From Agrypnia vestita (lineage: Eukaryota > Arthropoda > Insecta > Trichoptera > Phryganeidae): a DNA stretch of 64,000 bases. Position numbers and translations under genes: made by a program. The DNA lies in assembly GCA_016648135.1 (NCBI GenBank), contig JADDOH010008076.1, positions 58,795-122,794 of the forward strand, read 5' to 3'. The notes beneath the pieces were generated by a model that ran no database searches, was not told where the DNA came from, and worked only from the letters and a program-made list of their open reading frames with translations. Shown one piece after another: positions 11,337-22,170 of the stretch (position 1 is the first letter of the stretch; the number at the start of each line of letters is the position of its first letter).

Positions 11337-11552
11337 TAACCAAACCTAATAACCTAACCTAACCAAAACTAATAACCTAATCTAACCAAAACTAATAACC
11401 TAACCTAACCTAACCAAAACTAATAACCTAACCTAACCAAACCTAATAACCTAACCTAACCCAAACTAATAACCTAACCTAACCAAAATTAATAACCTAA
11501 CCTAACCAAAATTAATAACCTATCCTAACCAAACCTAATAACCTAACCAAAC
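11337..11552. repeat. AACCTA-type minisatellite (telomere-like words)
   Basis: About nine units of roughly 22-23 bp (type AAAACTAATAACCTAACC) include repeated CCTAACCTAACC. That resembles the insect telomere strand (CCTAA)n but is interrupted by AAAACTAAT spacers. It is an interstitial minisatellite, not a chromosome end, since unrelated sequence lies on both sides. 11553-12200 holds nothing I recognise. Confidence 0.7.
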
Positions 11553-12199
11553 GTAATGAACATATACATATAATAATAACTACTAAAATTCTGGGATAAC
11601 AATCACAAATTTTAACAATCGTGATATCCTGACGGTAGAGGGAATATCAATGAGAAAAAAGTCGTGATAAAACTGAACAAATAAGTTTAGCACAGCACAG
11701 AAAGAAAAAATATATATTTTCTGACTAATTGACTAACACGGCAGCAAGGCGAGGACGATCCTAGCAGAAGAAAATATGCTCAATATTTGAAAAAAGAATT
11801 GACTCCGAAAATTTTTCTAAATTTTATAAATTGTGAAATTTTAATTTAAAAATTCAAATTGTATTCTTGTTCATATCCTGAATATCTAGCCTCCACTTTA
11901 GCTAAACTAAAGCTTAAGATTTAGTAAATACGCATAAGCGGTGGCAGGTCCAAAGTGGAAAAACAAAAACAAATACAGAGGAAAAGAAACGTCGTTTAAA
12001 AAATAATGAATATGCATCTTCTCGAAAAATCATTTCTTAAAGTTCACAATGTTAGATTTTAAATATTAATATAGAACAAAACAGGTTTTTTGTAAAGCGA
12101 AATTTGAAATGAAACTTTTACGAAAATGTCGCTATATAAAATATCCATTTTTATTATATTTAAAAAAATTGGCAATGATGCAGTCAAGATATATTATAG

Positions 12200-12380
12200 A
12201 TGTATCATAGAGACGAAATTATATATTTATTTTATTATGGAAAAGTGGGTATGTAAGTCTTTGGGTGTTCATTGGGCTTACGACCTATCGTACGGCTGGT
12301 TTAAGTGATCACTTTACACAATGCAACGTTCATTAACTTTACACAATGTATCGTTGATTAATGATGTCCCCATGGAATAA
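12200..12380. repeat. Fold-back repeat family E, end fragment
   Basis: It reads TCATAGAGACGAAATTATAT, then GGGCTTACGACCTATCGTAC, GGTTTAAGTGATCACTTTAC and ACACAATGCAACGTTCATTA. It is the inward-facing counterpart of the 9.6-kb copy. 12381-13960 has no other element I can name; TGACGTCA, a CRE-like octamer, occurs near 13109 in a short GC-rich patch. Confidence 0.55.
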
Positions 12381-13960
12381 AATCCAGTACAGTGTTCGTT
12401 GAAAATTTTGGACGAACTCAAAATATTCTGAATGATGCAGTGTTCGAATTTCTTGTTTTAAAAAAATATATCAATGAGACAGAACTTCTTCTAAAGCCTG
12501 TAAATTCAAAATGAATGTGGTATGTGGTTAAAAAAATACAATCAGGTCAAGGACGTCCAGCTTCCCATTTACTATTTTGTATAAAAATATTAAATAATAA
12601 TAAGTTCTTCTACATTAGAAGTTAGATAAATTAAGAGAGCTATTTAAATTCATTTAACTCATTCGTTCAACGTTTTGTTTACTTTAAACAAAAAATTTAC
12701 ATTAAACTAGCTATTACCCTTTAAAATTGTTGTACATACTTATTAAATACATTTATAAATGTATATGTTTTTCGGCCGGGAGTTGAGGATGTGTAAACAT
12801 GACAATCTAACGAAGCGTAGTGTCTTGATTACGTTAGTTACGGACATTGTTGCCCGGAGAATATTTTTATAATAAAAATTGCCAGTGCAATTATCCAAAA
12901 TAGAGAGTGACGTGTTTAAAAACGATTATGTGGCAAAAAATGACAGTTACGATTGAGAAATTTCCGTGTGATTTTTTCAATGAATGGAAATGAAAATTTG
13001 AACAAAAGTCTGAAAGTAAAATTAAGATTTCTGAAAAACTAACAAAGCTTTAGAATTTTTAATTTGCGTTTTGCATGAATAATTTTGTTCCATCCGGTAG
13101 AGTCGCGTGACGTCATCTCTCATTGTTGCATATGGCGGCTCGTGCTCCGACGCCCGGCTATGCGGACGCGTGAAGTCACACGCGAGTTGTAGGTCAATCA
13201 TTCCTCGCTAAAATAATACCTACACTAACTTTAATATTATTTTTCTCTATTATTTAGGTATTGACAGATTTAAAAAAAATTAAGTAGCTTATTAGTCTCG
13301 TTCTATACTTAAATATATAATTAAGTTAAATACAGTATGATCAACATAACGAAACTTCTTTATTGAGCTTTTTTAAATTTTAATTTGCTCCTAATAACTG
13401 TTTCTATTTTTAGATGCTCTTCGTCAAAAGCATGTCAATTTTAAATCTTTACTCTGGCTATAAAATCAATTACAAATACGTCTTTATTAATTTCGTTGGT
13501 TTTCTTTCTGTACTTCTCTGTTGAACTTATGACCTTCCTTTAAATAAATGGAAATAGCTTACTGAAATTAAACGTTTTTTAAAGTTATTAATGCTTTTGC
13601 CTTTTTTCTAATATGGCGTTGATTTAATTCATTTCTTCTTCAATTAATTACACTACAGTAAAATCTGAAGGTCAGGAGTTGGTCCACATCTGTTTGCATC
13701 CGTTTTTATGGAGAGTAATATCCGTTTGGGGGATTAAAACCTTTTCTAAATGGTTTTACTAATCGTTTCAGGATTCATTTGGACTTAATAAATAAAGGTT
13801 TATGTACCGGTTTATTCAATGTAAATCTGAATTATTTTTAATAAATTTATCGTCATGCACGCATTAAAAATATTATAATCAGAGATTTAATGTTCAAATT
13901 TGTTATAATATAATCTTAGAGCAGTAACGAGGAAATAGCAAAAAGAGACTTATGACAATA

Positions 13961-14220
13961 TATGTGGGGTGTAAAAGCAAAGGCAGCAATATCCAAAAAA
14001 TTAAGATGTTTTGAACGCAGTCACCGAGGATTACTAATTTAAAATGTATTGAATTCTATATTTTACGTATCTATGCCTTTCAAAATCATGTTTCCTTTAA
14101 ATTTATAGGCTGTGTTTCCTGCAAAATCTCGAATTCAGTACAATAAAAATTAATAATCCTCGATGACTGCATTTTTTTTTTTTTGGATTTTGCTGCCTTT
14201 GCTTTAATACCCCACATATA
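13961..14220. mobile_element. Inverted-repeat MITE, family B, copy 2
   Basis: The best-preserved copy of the family. TATGTGGGGTGTAAAAGC at the left faces GCTTTAATACCCCACATATA at the right, and GCAGTCACCGAGGATTACTA faces AATAATCCTCGATGACTGC. A 13-base T run lies inside the right arm. Non-coding; probably a derivative of a DNA transposon with a TA-type target. Confidence 0.65.
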
Positions 14221-14680
14221 CAGTTAATAATTGATAAATAATAACAAATAACTATAAATCATTGGCAAATTATGGCAAATAATCATTGGTAAATACATGA
14301 CGCGTGTTTCGTTAGTCGTGAGCCAATATGACATGTCAAAATGCACGTAGATTATATCATTATCCACAGTAGATAAATGGTACCAGAAATGAGCACTGCA
14401 GAGATGATGAAATTTTAAGGAATTAGAAATAAAGCGCCACTATCCATTAGACGGAATTTAGATAAAGGTTTTTATTAACTGATTTTAAAGACAGAGGGGA
14501 GATTTAAAAATTAATATGCTTTTCATAAAATACTTCTCGACCACACTATTAGACTTTCATAATCAGTTATAAATTATGAAATTGTCTGCCAGCTTCTTTC
14601 AAAATTACTGTTTTTTAAAACAAAAAATCGTAACTCTTATAGGTAAAACAAGAAAACATTTTATAGCTTGACATTATAAT

Positions 14681-14980
14681 AAATTTAAAATAAAATAAAT
14701 TACTTAGTATTAAACCACGTATTACTACATATATACATTCTGATTTTACAGTTGTTCCCTCTCTCTTCGCTTAACCCCTCCCCTTTCCTTCCCCCCACCT
14801 AGTTGACATTCTGTCCCTCTCTGGACATTAACTTTCCCTTTGTAAATGTCTGTACATAGATTAGTCTACATTTTACTTATCCTAAAGAAGGTTGAGACCA
14901 ACCGAAACTAGTTGGGGAATGTACATAAATATGTAGTAATAAGTGGTTTAGAACTAAGTATTTTATTTTATTTTAAATTT
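14681..14980 (+). mobile_element. Inverted-repeat element with hammerhead-like motif
   Basis: Two 51-base arms (14681-14731 and 14930-14980) are inverted copies with a handful of mismatches; both contain ACTTAG and AAACCAC. Between them lie a C/T-rich tract (14755-14820) and, on the plus strand, CTAAAGA (14882-14888), one spare A, a perfect 5-bp stem GGTTG/CAACC with loop AGAC, then GAAA (14904-14907). That follows the hammerhead-like pattern seen elsewhere in the window, with two core bases changed. A Penelope-like derivative is the best guess. Confidence 0.5.
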
Positions 14981-15002
14981 AATCTAATGCTATTTATAAG
15001 AT

Positions 15003-15540
15003 TTAGTGAAAAAAACTAACCCATAAAAACCTAATTTTTATTATACTCCCTTTCTCATTAAATCAGGTTTCTTGCCTACTGCACGCGTCGAGGTCACTAC
15101 TAATTTGTATTGATTCCAATTCGAAATTTTTTTTTTTTTTTAATTTTTAAAAAAAATAGAGATGCGAACACGGAATACGTGTCACATCAATATTCTTACT
15201 ATTTTCAAACTAAGCTAAACGCTTGTGCTATGAAAATAGGACTAACTTGCTAGTCTGGGCTGAGATTCGAATCCACGACCTTTGGATCACGAGGCGAGTG
15301 TCCTAACCACAAGACCAACAAGCTACAAACATGAAGATTTCGAAAAATCCAAAACTTTACTATAATTATTAAATTTTTTAAACGAAAATTCGTTAGATCA
15401 TTTTTATCGTCGCCACCGAGTCTGCCTGCAAGGTTTCGGCTCGATTGGATCACGGGAAAGGGGTTAAAAATCGATCTTAAAAATTTCCGGCAGACAACAA
15501 ACCGCAGACGCTACGAGTTAAAAGAAAGGGAGTAAAAATA
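15003..15540. mobile_element. MITE-like element, family C, copy 2 with nested SINE
   Basis: It runs from AACTAACCCATAAAAACC and ACTCCCTTTCTCATT at the left to AAGAAAGGGAGTAAAAATA at the right, reversed relative to 2679-2999. Shared words include CGTCGCCACCGAGTCTGCC and GATCACGGGAAAGG. A SINE family 1 copy interrupts it at 15157-15326. Confidence 0.55.
15157..15326 (-). repeat. tRNA-derived SINE, family 1 (nested in MITE C)
   Basis: On the minus strand the head is GTAGCTTGTTGGTCTTGTGG with B box GGATTCGAATCTC; the body and the 3' end CACGTATTCCGTGTTCGCAT are well kept, and an A-rich tail follows (15131-15156). Among the best-preserved copies. 15541-17009 otherwise shows nothing I can name, apart from the repeat at 16018. 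Confidence 0.8.
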
Positions 15541-16017
15541 GAAAAATACACAGGCTGTATGTATCTAAAGAAAGGTTTTATATCATTTGCAATGAATTAT
15601 AATAGGCATTTAAATAAATGTAAATATATTTATTGTAACCGACACTCATAAAAGTCAGAAACAACTATTCATGAGCCGATCATATAAACTCCTTCAAATA
15701 TGTATGTATTGATGTTTCAAGTATGGCGTCGATCGATTAATTCTCTGAGGTGATATAGCAAATTATGTTACGACAAATATTTGATCGGGACCTCCCCAAA
15801 TGTGTAATGTTGACACTCGACACTTAGGTACAATGTCTAAGTTGAGGCATAGGGATTAAGCAGTGGAATTGTACGGCAACGATTTGTCGAATTGTACGAA
15901 TTTTATGTCGTATTTAAATGATTCCCAAATACCTATTATTCAAAGTTATTATTTATAAACCCTTTGATTCAAAGAAGATTTTTGACGACTCGCTATTATT
16001 AGTTTGCTATATCGTGT

Positions 16018-16190
16018 TTTAAAAAAAACACAAACAATAATATTTTGACGTTTTTAGTCAAATTAAATAGCACTAATTTGAAAAACATTTAATCAATTGA
16101 GCATCTACCTTTACGATATTTTGCAATTGCTCTATATTAAATTTAAAAATTAATTTAACCTTTCAAAATATGAAGCAACTCTGGTGTAAA
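16018..16190. repeat. AT-rich dispersed repeat, second copy of 41-170
   Basis: It shares ACACAAACAATAATATTTTG and TTTTTAGTCAAATTAAAT with the start of the window. Old and diverged; class unknown. Confidence 0.3.
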
Positions 16191-17009
16191 TTGAAATGTT
16201 GCATAGTCATAGAAAATATATAAAGACTGAATGTTTCGAAGTTCTAGCTAGTCGGTGATTTATTGATATTTCGATTATTACATTTGGTGACAAACAAAAA
16301 GATAAATAAAGCGAAATACAAGCGCCTAAAAATCATCTATCACAGTGCAATTAATGCAAACAAATATCCAAGTAAACATTTGCGTAATATTGTGTTTCAC
16401 CTAACGCCATCTGTTGACAGATTATTATAGAGGAGCCTCGTGCAGCATTCGCGGTGCTGGTTTTTGTAGTGTATTGTAGTAATCTATGGACGTGCAAAAT
16501 GCAAACTTTGACGTCGCCTTTGAATCTCCGTCGACGTTTCATACAAAGCACAAAGAGTAGTTTCTATTCAAAATTTAATGAAGAATACTAGCTACGAGAT
16601 ACACGTAAATATCACATTATTAAGTAAGTTTCCTTTTTGTTTCTGTCCCATTAAAACTTGTGTACGGGAACAGGAAAAGAAGAGGTTTTTTAATTGCAAC
16701 TGTTACAATCACATTATTATTTTACTTCTTATACAATGCAAGAAATATAATAAAATAAGAAAGTTCACATAAGATAAAGTATCAACGTTCCCTACGTAAA
16801 CTAACACATTTACTAAAATAATGTTTTGCAGGACAGCTGTTTGAAATTTGACTTTACTTACAAAATTAGTGTATTTTTTTTCTTCTTTGTATTTCAAAGG
16901 AGAACACTTGGAATAGATATTCGAATTTACGCAGGGACCGTCGACATAATTACATTATCACAGAATGGCAAGCAAAAGGAATCGCGCACTGTCTGAATTC
17001 CTTGTTATA

Positions 17010-17576
17010 TGTCACAGCCCTATCGAAAGATTGAGAACAGCCTATAGCAATCTTTAATGATCTACCGTATTTAGGAAACGCCTGGAATAACCAGAAGCTA
17101 CGGGATCCTTCTCCTAAACAAGGGAATAATCTAGGAAGTTCGATAAAACCAGCGTTTGTAGGTATAAATAGCATGGATCTAGGCCGCCGCGGAGCCGTGG
17201 TGTTTTGACAGTTCGTTTGGAGCAAAGTCGGTCACGAGGCGACGGCCAGAGAGGAGAGTCGTGAGATAATCGAAGCGATAAATAAAGCGAAAAAATCGAA
17301 ATGAGTACCTAAGTGGTGAAATAAACCAGTGCGACTTCTATGTGCGAGAACTAAATATTCTACGAGCTACGAAATAAACAAGTGTTACCCAGCGATAATA
17401 AAGTGTTCATAGATGAAGTGATATATTGCCAAATAGTGCAGATTAAGAAATAGCGTTAAATTTAATTCGTGTTAAGTGACTTTGTACATTGATCAATCAA
17501 TTAATCACTTATTAATAAATCGCTAATTAATTTATTGTATTTTCATTTGTCCTCCAACAGCTACCGCCATGTGACA
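17010..17576 (+). mobile_element. Probable solo LTR of a Ty3/Gypsy-type retrotransposon
   Basis: It opens with TGTCACAGCC and closes with CATGTGACA, giving the TG...CA and short inverted ends of an LTR. A TATA box (TATAAATA, 17163-17170) lies one quarter in, followed by a GC-rich start region and an A-rich leader with AATAAA words (17281, 17323, 17374). No internal retrotransposon ORF lies on either side, so a solo LTR is inferred. No clear 4-6 bp target duplication is visible, which keeps confidence moderate. Confidence 0.45.
17163..17170 (+). promoter_or_regulatory. TATA box inside the putative LTR
   Basis: TATAAATA stands about 150 bases into the LTR-like segment and 25-45 bases ahead of a GC-rich tract that would hold the transcription start. 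It would drive the retrotransposon rather than a host gene. Confidence 0.4.
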
Positions 17577-17845
17577 TAGTGTATATTTTTAATATTCATA
17601 GATTAAATGTGTTTTTAAAATTTGATTAAATAATTTTGTTCCCTTTCATTTATTGATAAACTATTTTTCTTCTTCTTCTACCCTTTATCCTATTGATCGG
17701 GGTCCCTGCACCTCATAAAAGGTTCCAACTTTTCCTATTTTGGGCTTCGCTCTCCACGTCAGCCCAATTGAGTTGCAACCTCGCTTCGCAGCAGTCCTCC
17801 AACTGTTTCCGCTAGCTCCTAGGACAGCCCTGTGGTGAGCTAGAC

Positions 17846-18254
17846 CTACCCGGACTCTAGTCCCTCGAGCGTGCCAAATGGATCAATCGTGCTCGAGGGA
17901 AACCACTCAATGAGAAGCCCGAGGTGCCGGTAAAGTACCGACCAGACAGCCCGCCGGTACCACGTCATTCTCTCACCGACCTGCGCCCGCGTTACCATGC
18001 TCAAACTCGCTTGTTTTGAAACGAATTCTCCAACATGTAAATTTAGTATCTTCAATAAATCAACGAGTTAAGTATCAGTACTGCTTTCTATTCATTTTGT
18101 ATCACATCCCGCTCAGCCTTGCCATACACCTTCACATCAACGCACATTCATACACACGCCTTCAGCGTCCACTGCAGCACGCATCAGACCTGATTATGTA
18201 TCGGCAGATGTGCATAATCGCACTGATCACTTCGCGAATATACTCATAAACTCT
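17846..18254. mobile_element. Unidentified insertion inside the LINE C-terminal region
   Basis: The LINE homology breaks at GGCAGAAGA (18255, minus) and resumes near 17845, by comparison with the intact join at 27820-27850. The roughly 410-base insert is GC-rich at 17846-18010, with inverted CCCTCGAGC and GCTCGAGGG, and has AATAAA at about 18054. It shows no ORF I recognise. Its class is unknown; an LTR fragment is one possibility. Confidence 0.45.
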
Positions 18255-18670
18255 TCTGCCTTCTGATCTTTCCTGGAATATCCGCTTCGGCAGTCTATCT
18301 GCCGGCATCCGCAAGATATGTCCCAGCCACCGTAACTATGATTTCTCGATAAATGTCAATAAGAGTTCTACTACGAGACATTTTTTTATTTGAGTATTTC
18401 TGATTCTGTCCCTTCTGGTAATGGTAAGGTACTATTCTTCGTGGAAATCTCATCTCGGCAGCCTGTAGCCTTGAGCAGGTTCTTTTGTTCAAAATCCAGT
18501 GCCGTACACTAGGGTTGGTCTGTAAACTGATTTTTATGTTGTCAACTTTGATCACTGGCTGAGCTTCGCTTTTTTAAGTACGGGATAGCACGGAGATCGT
18601 ACTACCGCCTCCTATCCTCCTATCCAATTCACTTTCTTGCTTTCCACCCTGAGATGTTGTTACAACAAGG
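18255..18670 (-). pseudogene. LINE reverse transcriptase, thumb and C-terminal segment
   Basis: Frames on the minus strand give FKYLVVTTSQGG followed by SELDRRIGG, the F-K-Y-L-G ... R-I-G block after the reverse-transcriptase core. They continue to CSRLQAAEMRFPRRI and RSRTLIDIYREI, ending with a shifted WLGHILRMPADRLPKRI. At least three frame changes are needed, so it is a pseudogene. Confidence 0.65.
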
Positions 18671-18679
18671 TATTTGAAA

Positions 18680-18817
18680 CTTCTGTGTTTAGTTTTCTGG
18701 CATATTCTGCCGTGTATATGTGACCTCTCTGGCCAACACGGCATATACACGGCAAAATATCCCAGAAAACTATACACACAAGATTCTGAACGGCCGTGAA
18801 AACCTAAGGACTTTTTT
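18680..18817 (-). mobile_element. Short Penelope-like end fragment with 9-bp target duplication
   Basis: Bounded by direct copies of TATTTGAAA (18671-18679 and 18818-18826) inside the LINE. The insert contains AGTTTTCTGGCATATTCTGC, CTCTCTGGCCAAC, an inverted second copy of the TTCTGCCG arm, and ends CGGCCGTGAAAACCTAAGGAC. The same parts occur in the longer insertion at 47924-48271. The central hammerhead-like part is missing here. Confidence 0.65.
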
Positions 18818-18826
18818 TATTTGAAA

Positions 18827-19224
18827 TTGTTCACCTCTTTTAGACGTTATGTTACATTGCTCTTCGTTTCTGCCAATCACCATAATTTCGGATTTATCTG
18901 CGCTCAGCTTCATTCCTGCGCCATTTGTTTCCTCGTCAAATTTGTCGACGGCTATTTGTAACTCCTCTGGTGATTTTGCCAGCAAGGCGACGTCATCTAC
19001 AAATAACAGTCTCCCCACCTCCACTTCCCCGATGCTCACCCCACTATAGGCAATGCTGTTTCGGCTAGTCGTGTCCATAAATACCGTGAATAAGATAGGC
19101 GACAATTGGCAACCATGTCTGAGCCCAGTTTTGATGGCGAATTTTCTCGACTTTTGACCTGCTATTCTGAGACAACATTTGCTTTCCTTATATAATGCTT
19201 GATTGCTCCTAATAGCTAATAAAC
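18827..19224 (-). pseudogene. LINE reverse transcriptase core
   Basis: The minus-strand frame reads ALYKESKCCLRIAG, then KTGLRHGCQLSPILFTVFMD (the G-L-R-Q-G-C-x-L-S-P block), VGRLLFVDDVALLAKS (the catalytic F-x-D-D box, 18992-19003) and MKLSADKSEIMVIGR (K-T-E/K-S-E block). These are consecutive conserved reverse-transcriptase blocks of non-LTR elements. The fingers and the endonuclease are lost by truncation at 19224 and the frame is interrupted at 18827 by an insertion. Not functional. Confidence 0.8.
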
Positions 19225-19452
19225 TGTAATAGATCGGAGGGACGTATGTCGCGAAGCACGAAAGAGACGGAGCATGAAAGAGAGAGCAAATGCTTTATAA
19301 GGTCGCGAGCATATCGTCTCTAGGCTTTTTCTACCATTATATCGAGACAGACCGCTGTTGTTCATTGTAACCGCTGTATAACGTATTGTTGTCATCAATT
19401 AACCAAGAGTAACCGACAACCTCTTTTATTGGAGAATCCCGAAGTCACGACA
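19225..19452 (+). mobile_element. LTR-like sequence abutting the truncated LINE
   Basis: It starts TGTAATAGATCGGAGGG exactly where LINE homology stops and ends near GTCACGACA; TTTATAAGG at about 19293 could be a promoter element. The TGT...ACA ends and composition suggest an LTR or LTR part. No target duplication is found. 19453-20140 holds nothing further that I recognise. Confidence 0.3.
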
Positions 19453-20139
19453 AGATAGTAAGAACATCGCATAAACTACAGTACTTAATTCCTAGGTATG
19501 TGTTATGCTATTTAATTGGGTTTAGGTTAATTTATACGACTTATTATTTGTGCTTTTTGTCATGTGCTTGAGTATATTTGTAGTATTATTATATTTTTAT
19601 ATAGCCTGTCTGTATTTTTAGTACATTAGCATTAATACTTATAATTTATTTTCCAAATGTTACAATTCGTTAGTTTTAGAGGCGTCTTTGTACACACATG
19701 TCACTGGGCAATTAAAATGGTTCACGCGAACAACACAAAAGGCAATCTGGAATAATCAATGAACCGACTCGCGTCATTGACCCAACTGAAGTACCGCGGC
19801 ATGAATCAATATGCTTTCCACAGACGTGAGGTAAAATATTCATTTCTTTCTCGACAAAAAGGGGAATGTGATGACATTTTAATAGTATTACTACTAGAAA
19901 TTCAAGGTAAAAAGCGTAAAAAGAGACAAATTTTCCTAGCCATATCACATTGCGCAAATACCGCTTAAAGGAGAGTTGGAATATTATTGAGGTATCAAAA
20001 ATGACGTATTTTTCCATAACTGTAGTGATATATTTTGATACATTTGAGGTTGTTTATTTATTTTATTTAATTTTGGTAAAAAGCAATAACTTTGTGGTTC
20101 GACATATTAAGACATACATGAAATATTTATGTGAGAATC

Positions 20140-20350
20140 ATGTATGCATTTTGTACGATGGCCCAGAGCTTACAACCTGTATGAACTGGCTTAAGTGATC
20201 ACTCTACACAATGCAATTTTCACCAATTCCATCGTAAGAACATCCATGTATGTTTCTCTTTTAAATAGCTTCGTCTCTGTTAGACTTTTATAATTTATAT
20301 TTAATTAAATAATAATCCCGCATAAATACAGCAATTGTGTTCTCAGAACA
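20140..20350. repeat. Fold-back repeat family E, compact copy
   Basis: The inward end (GGCTTAAGTGATCACTCTAC, CCATCGTAAGAACATCCATG) is joined directly to the outward end (ATAGCTTCGTCTCTGTTAGAC, CAGCAATTGTGTTCTCAG). This is a copy with its middle deleted. Confidence 0.5.
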
Positions 20351-20694
20351 TACATATTAAAGTATTGTTAATAAACAACATCAAATGATTATGTTGCATT
20401 ATTATATTACAAAAGGTATAAGCATACAAGGTAGTTGTTTAATCTGTTGCATCAATGATCACATTGCCAACTGCAATATATATGTTTTTTAATTTTGTTT
20501 TGCCATCTGTAAATATTGCTTTGTGAATGAAGAATATTATTCGTTCTAATGTGTCGCGGTAATGGGAGAAGTATTGAGGTGATTTTGATGGGAACTGTTA
20601 TTATAATTTCGCAAAAAACATTTTGTACATCAAGGTAAACGTTTATAATTTTATATAGTATCATTAAATCAGTAATTATTCTTCTATTAGATAA

Positions 20695-20890
20695 AAACGA
20701 CGAAAGTGAATCAGTCTATCTCGGTATCATTCAAATTGATAGCTTCTCTATAAAATAATATTCTAGTCATTTTTTTGATGGATTCTATCATTTTTAAATA
20801 TTTGTCATAGTGTGGTGCCCAAATCGGCGATATATATTCTAACTTACTACGATTTAAAAATGTATATAAGGTTATTGCTATTTGAATATA
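20695..20890 (-). pseudogene. Jockey-like reverse transcriptase C-terminal fragment
   Basis: An uninterrupted minus-strand frame reads ITLYTFLNRSKLEYISPIWA, then PHYDKYLKMIESIKK and ILFYREAINLND. The S-K-L-E-Y-x-S-x-I-W motif is diagnostic for the region after the polymerase core in Jockey-type insect LINEs. Only about 60 residues survive. Confidence 0.65.
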
Positions 20891-21014
20891 ACAATGATCT
20901 TTGATTTACAATTTTAGTATTTATTTTATATTTGTTATCAAATATAAATAAAATCACACAACAAAAATAAAGTATTATTTATATATTAATACATAAAAAA
21001 AAGCTTGTCAAACG

Positions 21015-21060
21015 TCATTTGTAGGAATCGTAAATTAATGATTCGCGTCTTCGTTAAGCC
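21015..21060 (+). repeat. SINE-like repeat family 2, head fragment
   Basis: ATTCGCGTCTTCGTTAAGCC matches the head of the repeats at 2140 and 53230. A SINE family 1 copy follows immediately. Confidence 0.4.
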
Positions 21061-21071
21061 CTGCTGTTATA

Positions 21072-21250
21072 GAGTAGCTTGTTGGTCTTGTGGTTAGGAC
21101 TCTCGCCTCGTGATCTAAAGGTCGCGGGTTCGAATCTCACTCCAGACCAGCAAGTTAGCCCTATTTTCATGGCACAAGCGTTTAGTTTAGTTTGAAAATA
21201 GTAAAAATATAGATGTGACGCGCATTCCAAGCTCGCATTTCTATTTTATT
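21072..21250 (+). repeat. tRNA-derived SINE, family 1 (well preserved)
   Basis: The head GAGTAGCTTGTTGGTCTTGT has intact A-box-like and B-box (GGGTTCGAATCTC) sequences. The body is GACCAGCAAGTTAGCCC and the 3' end is followed by an A/T-rich tail. The anticodon-loop position reads GTG, pointing to a tRNA-His ancestor. 21251-21616 shows nothing else. Confidence 0.8.
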
Positions 21251-21616
21251 TTTAAATTTAAAATAAAAAAAATAATAAAAAAATATACTATATTTTTGAC
21301 AGACCATGGAAAATCGGTGGTGGCTATGTTAATTAGTTGCCTCGTTGGCGTTCACGCGTTCCTAAATTACGGACGTTACACGACAACGAAATTATTATGT
21401 CTGGTTAAAGTGCAGTATAAAACTTGTAACAAATTAGTCAGCATTATCTGATGGAATCACCAGGGTATTTCAGCACTGCGTCGACGATGCGTACGTGAAT
21501 CGGAAGTCCTGATGAGGAGGTTGATACGCTGTTCCCTGCCGCAGTAAAGCGACGTATTTATTTGCTCCGAGCGTGCGCGTGTCGGAAGGCTGCTCGGGGT
21601 ATTATCCGGTCTCCAG

Positions 21617-22170
21617 TAGTGATGGGTCCGCTCTGTACTCACTACTACAATGTAGTACTACATTACATTGAAGTGCACACTTCGCACGTTTTGATGTGTA
21701 GTGCACACCACAAACTACAAACACCAAAGTTATTGAAAGTATAAATTTCAAATAGTACACTTCATTTCAAAGCGAACACTACAAAGTACATATACTTCAT
21801 TCATTCGTTGACCTTTTTTTTTTTAGCTCGCAAGAAAAAAATATTAACTCACTAGTACTACATTACTTCATTACTTCATTACTTCATTTCATTACACTTC
21901 ACTTCATTAATACTACAATTACTTCATTTCATTACTTCACTTCATTAATACTACAATTACTTTATTTCATTACTTCACTTCATTAATACTACAATTACTT
22001 CATTACTTCACTTCATTTACTTCATTTACTTCACTTCATTTCGTAGTACTACAATTACTTCACTTCAAGTAGTTTTTACTACAATTGTAGTGTACACTTT
22101 GTAGTCTTCAAACTGGTGAACGTGTGTGTGTTGTAGTCTTCATTTTGAAATGTAGTTTTTCCCTTCGCTA
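21617..22170. mobile_element. hAT-type non-autonomous element with 8-bp target duplication
   Basis: GTCTCCAG occurs directly on both sides (21609-21616 and 22171-22178), the 8-bp duplication expected of hAT elements. The ends are TAGTGATGGG and, as complement, TAGCGAAGGG. The interior is dominated by TACTTCATT-type repeats (about 21840-22080), flanked by facing arms containing GTAGTACTACATT and AATTGTAGTGTACACT. There is no transposase. Confidence 0.75.
21840..22080. repeat. ACTTCATT satellite-like array inside the hAT element
   Basis: Units such as ATTACTTCATT, CACTTCATT and TAATACTACAATTACTTC recur with variable spacing. The array explains most of the element's length and has probably expanded by slippage. 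Confidence 0.75.

Larger units (their letters stand above)
17660..19224 (-). mobile_element. Non-LTR retrotransposon remnant, split by two insertions
   Basis: Reading down the minus strand: reverse-transcriptase core (19224 to 18827), an inserted Penelope-like fragment (18817-18680), the FKYL...DRRI segment and thumb/C-terminal part (18670 to 18255), a second insertion (18254-17846), then the 3' end (17845 to 17660). The 3' end matches the plus-strand tail at 27762-28015, ending in ATAAAGGGTAGAAGAAGAAG. The element is 5'-truncated at 19224, where an LTR-like sequence begins, and it has multiple frameshifts and stops, so it is dead. Confidence 0.75.

Noticed and set aside
11337..11552. Chromosome end
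   Set aside because: Units are not pure CCTAA and unrelated sequence continues on both sides.
19225..19452. Complete LTR with target duplication
   Set aside because: Tried TGT...ACA boundaries; flanking bases do not match. The ATAAAC words at both sides do not fit proper LTR ends.
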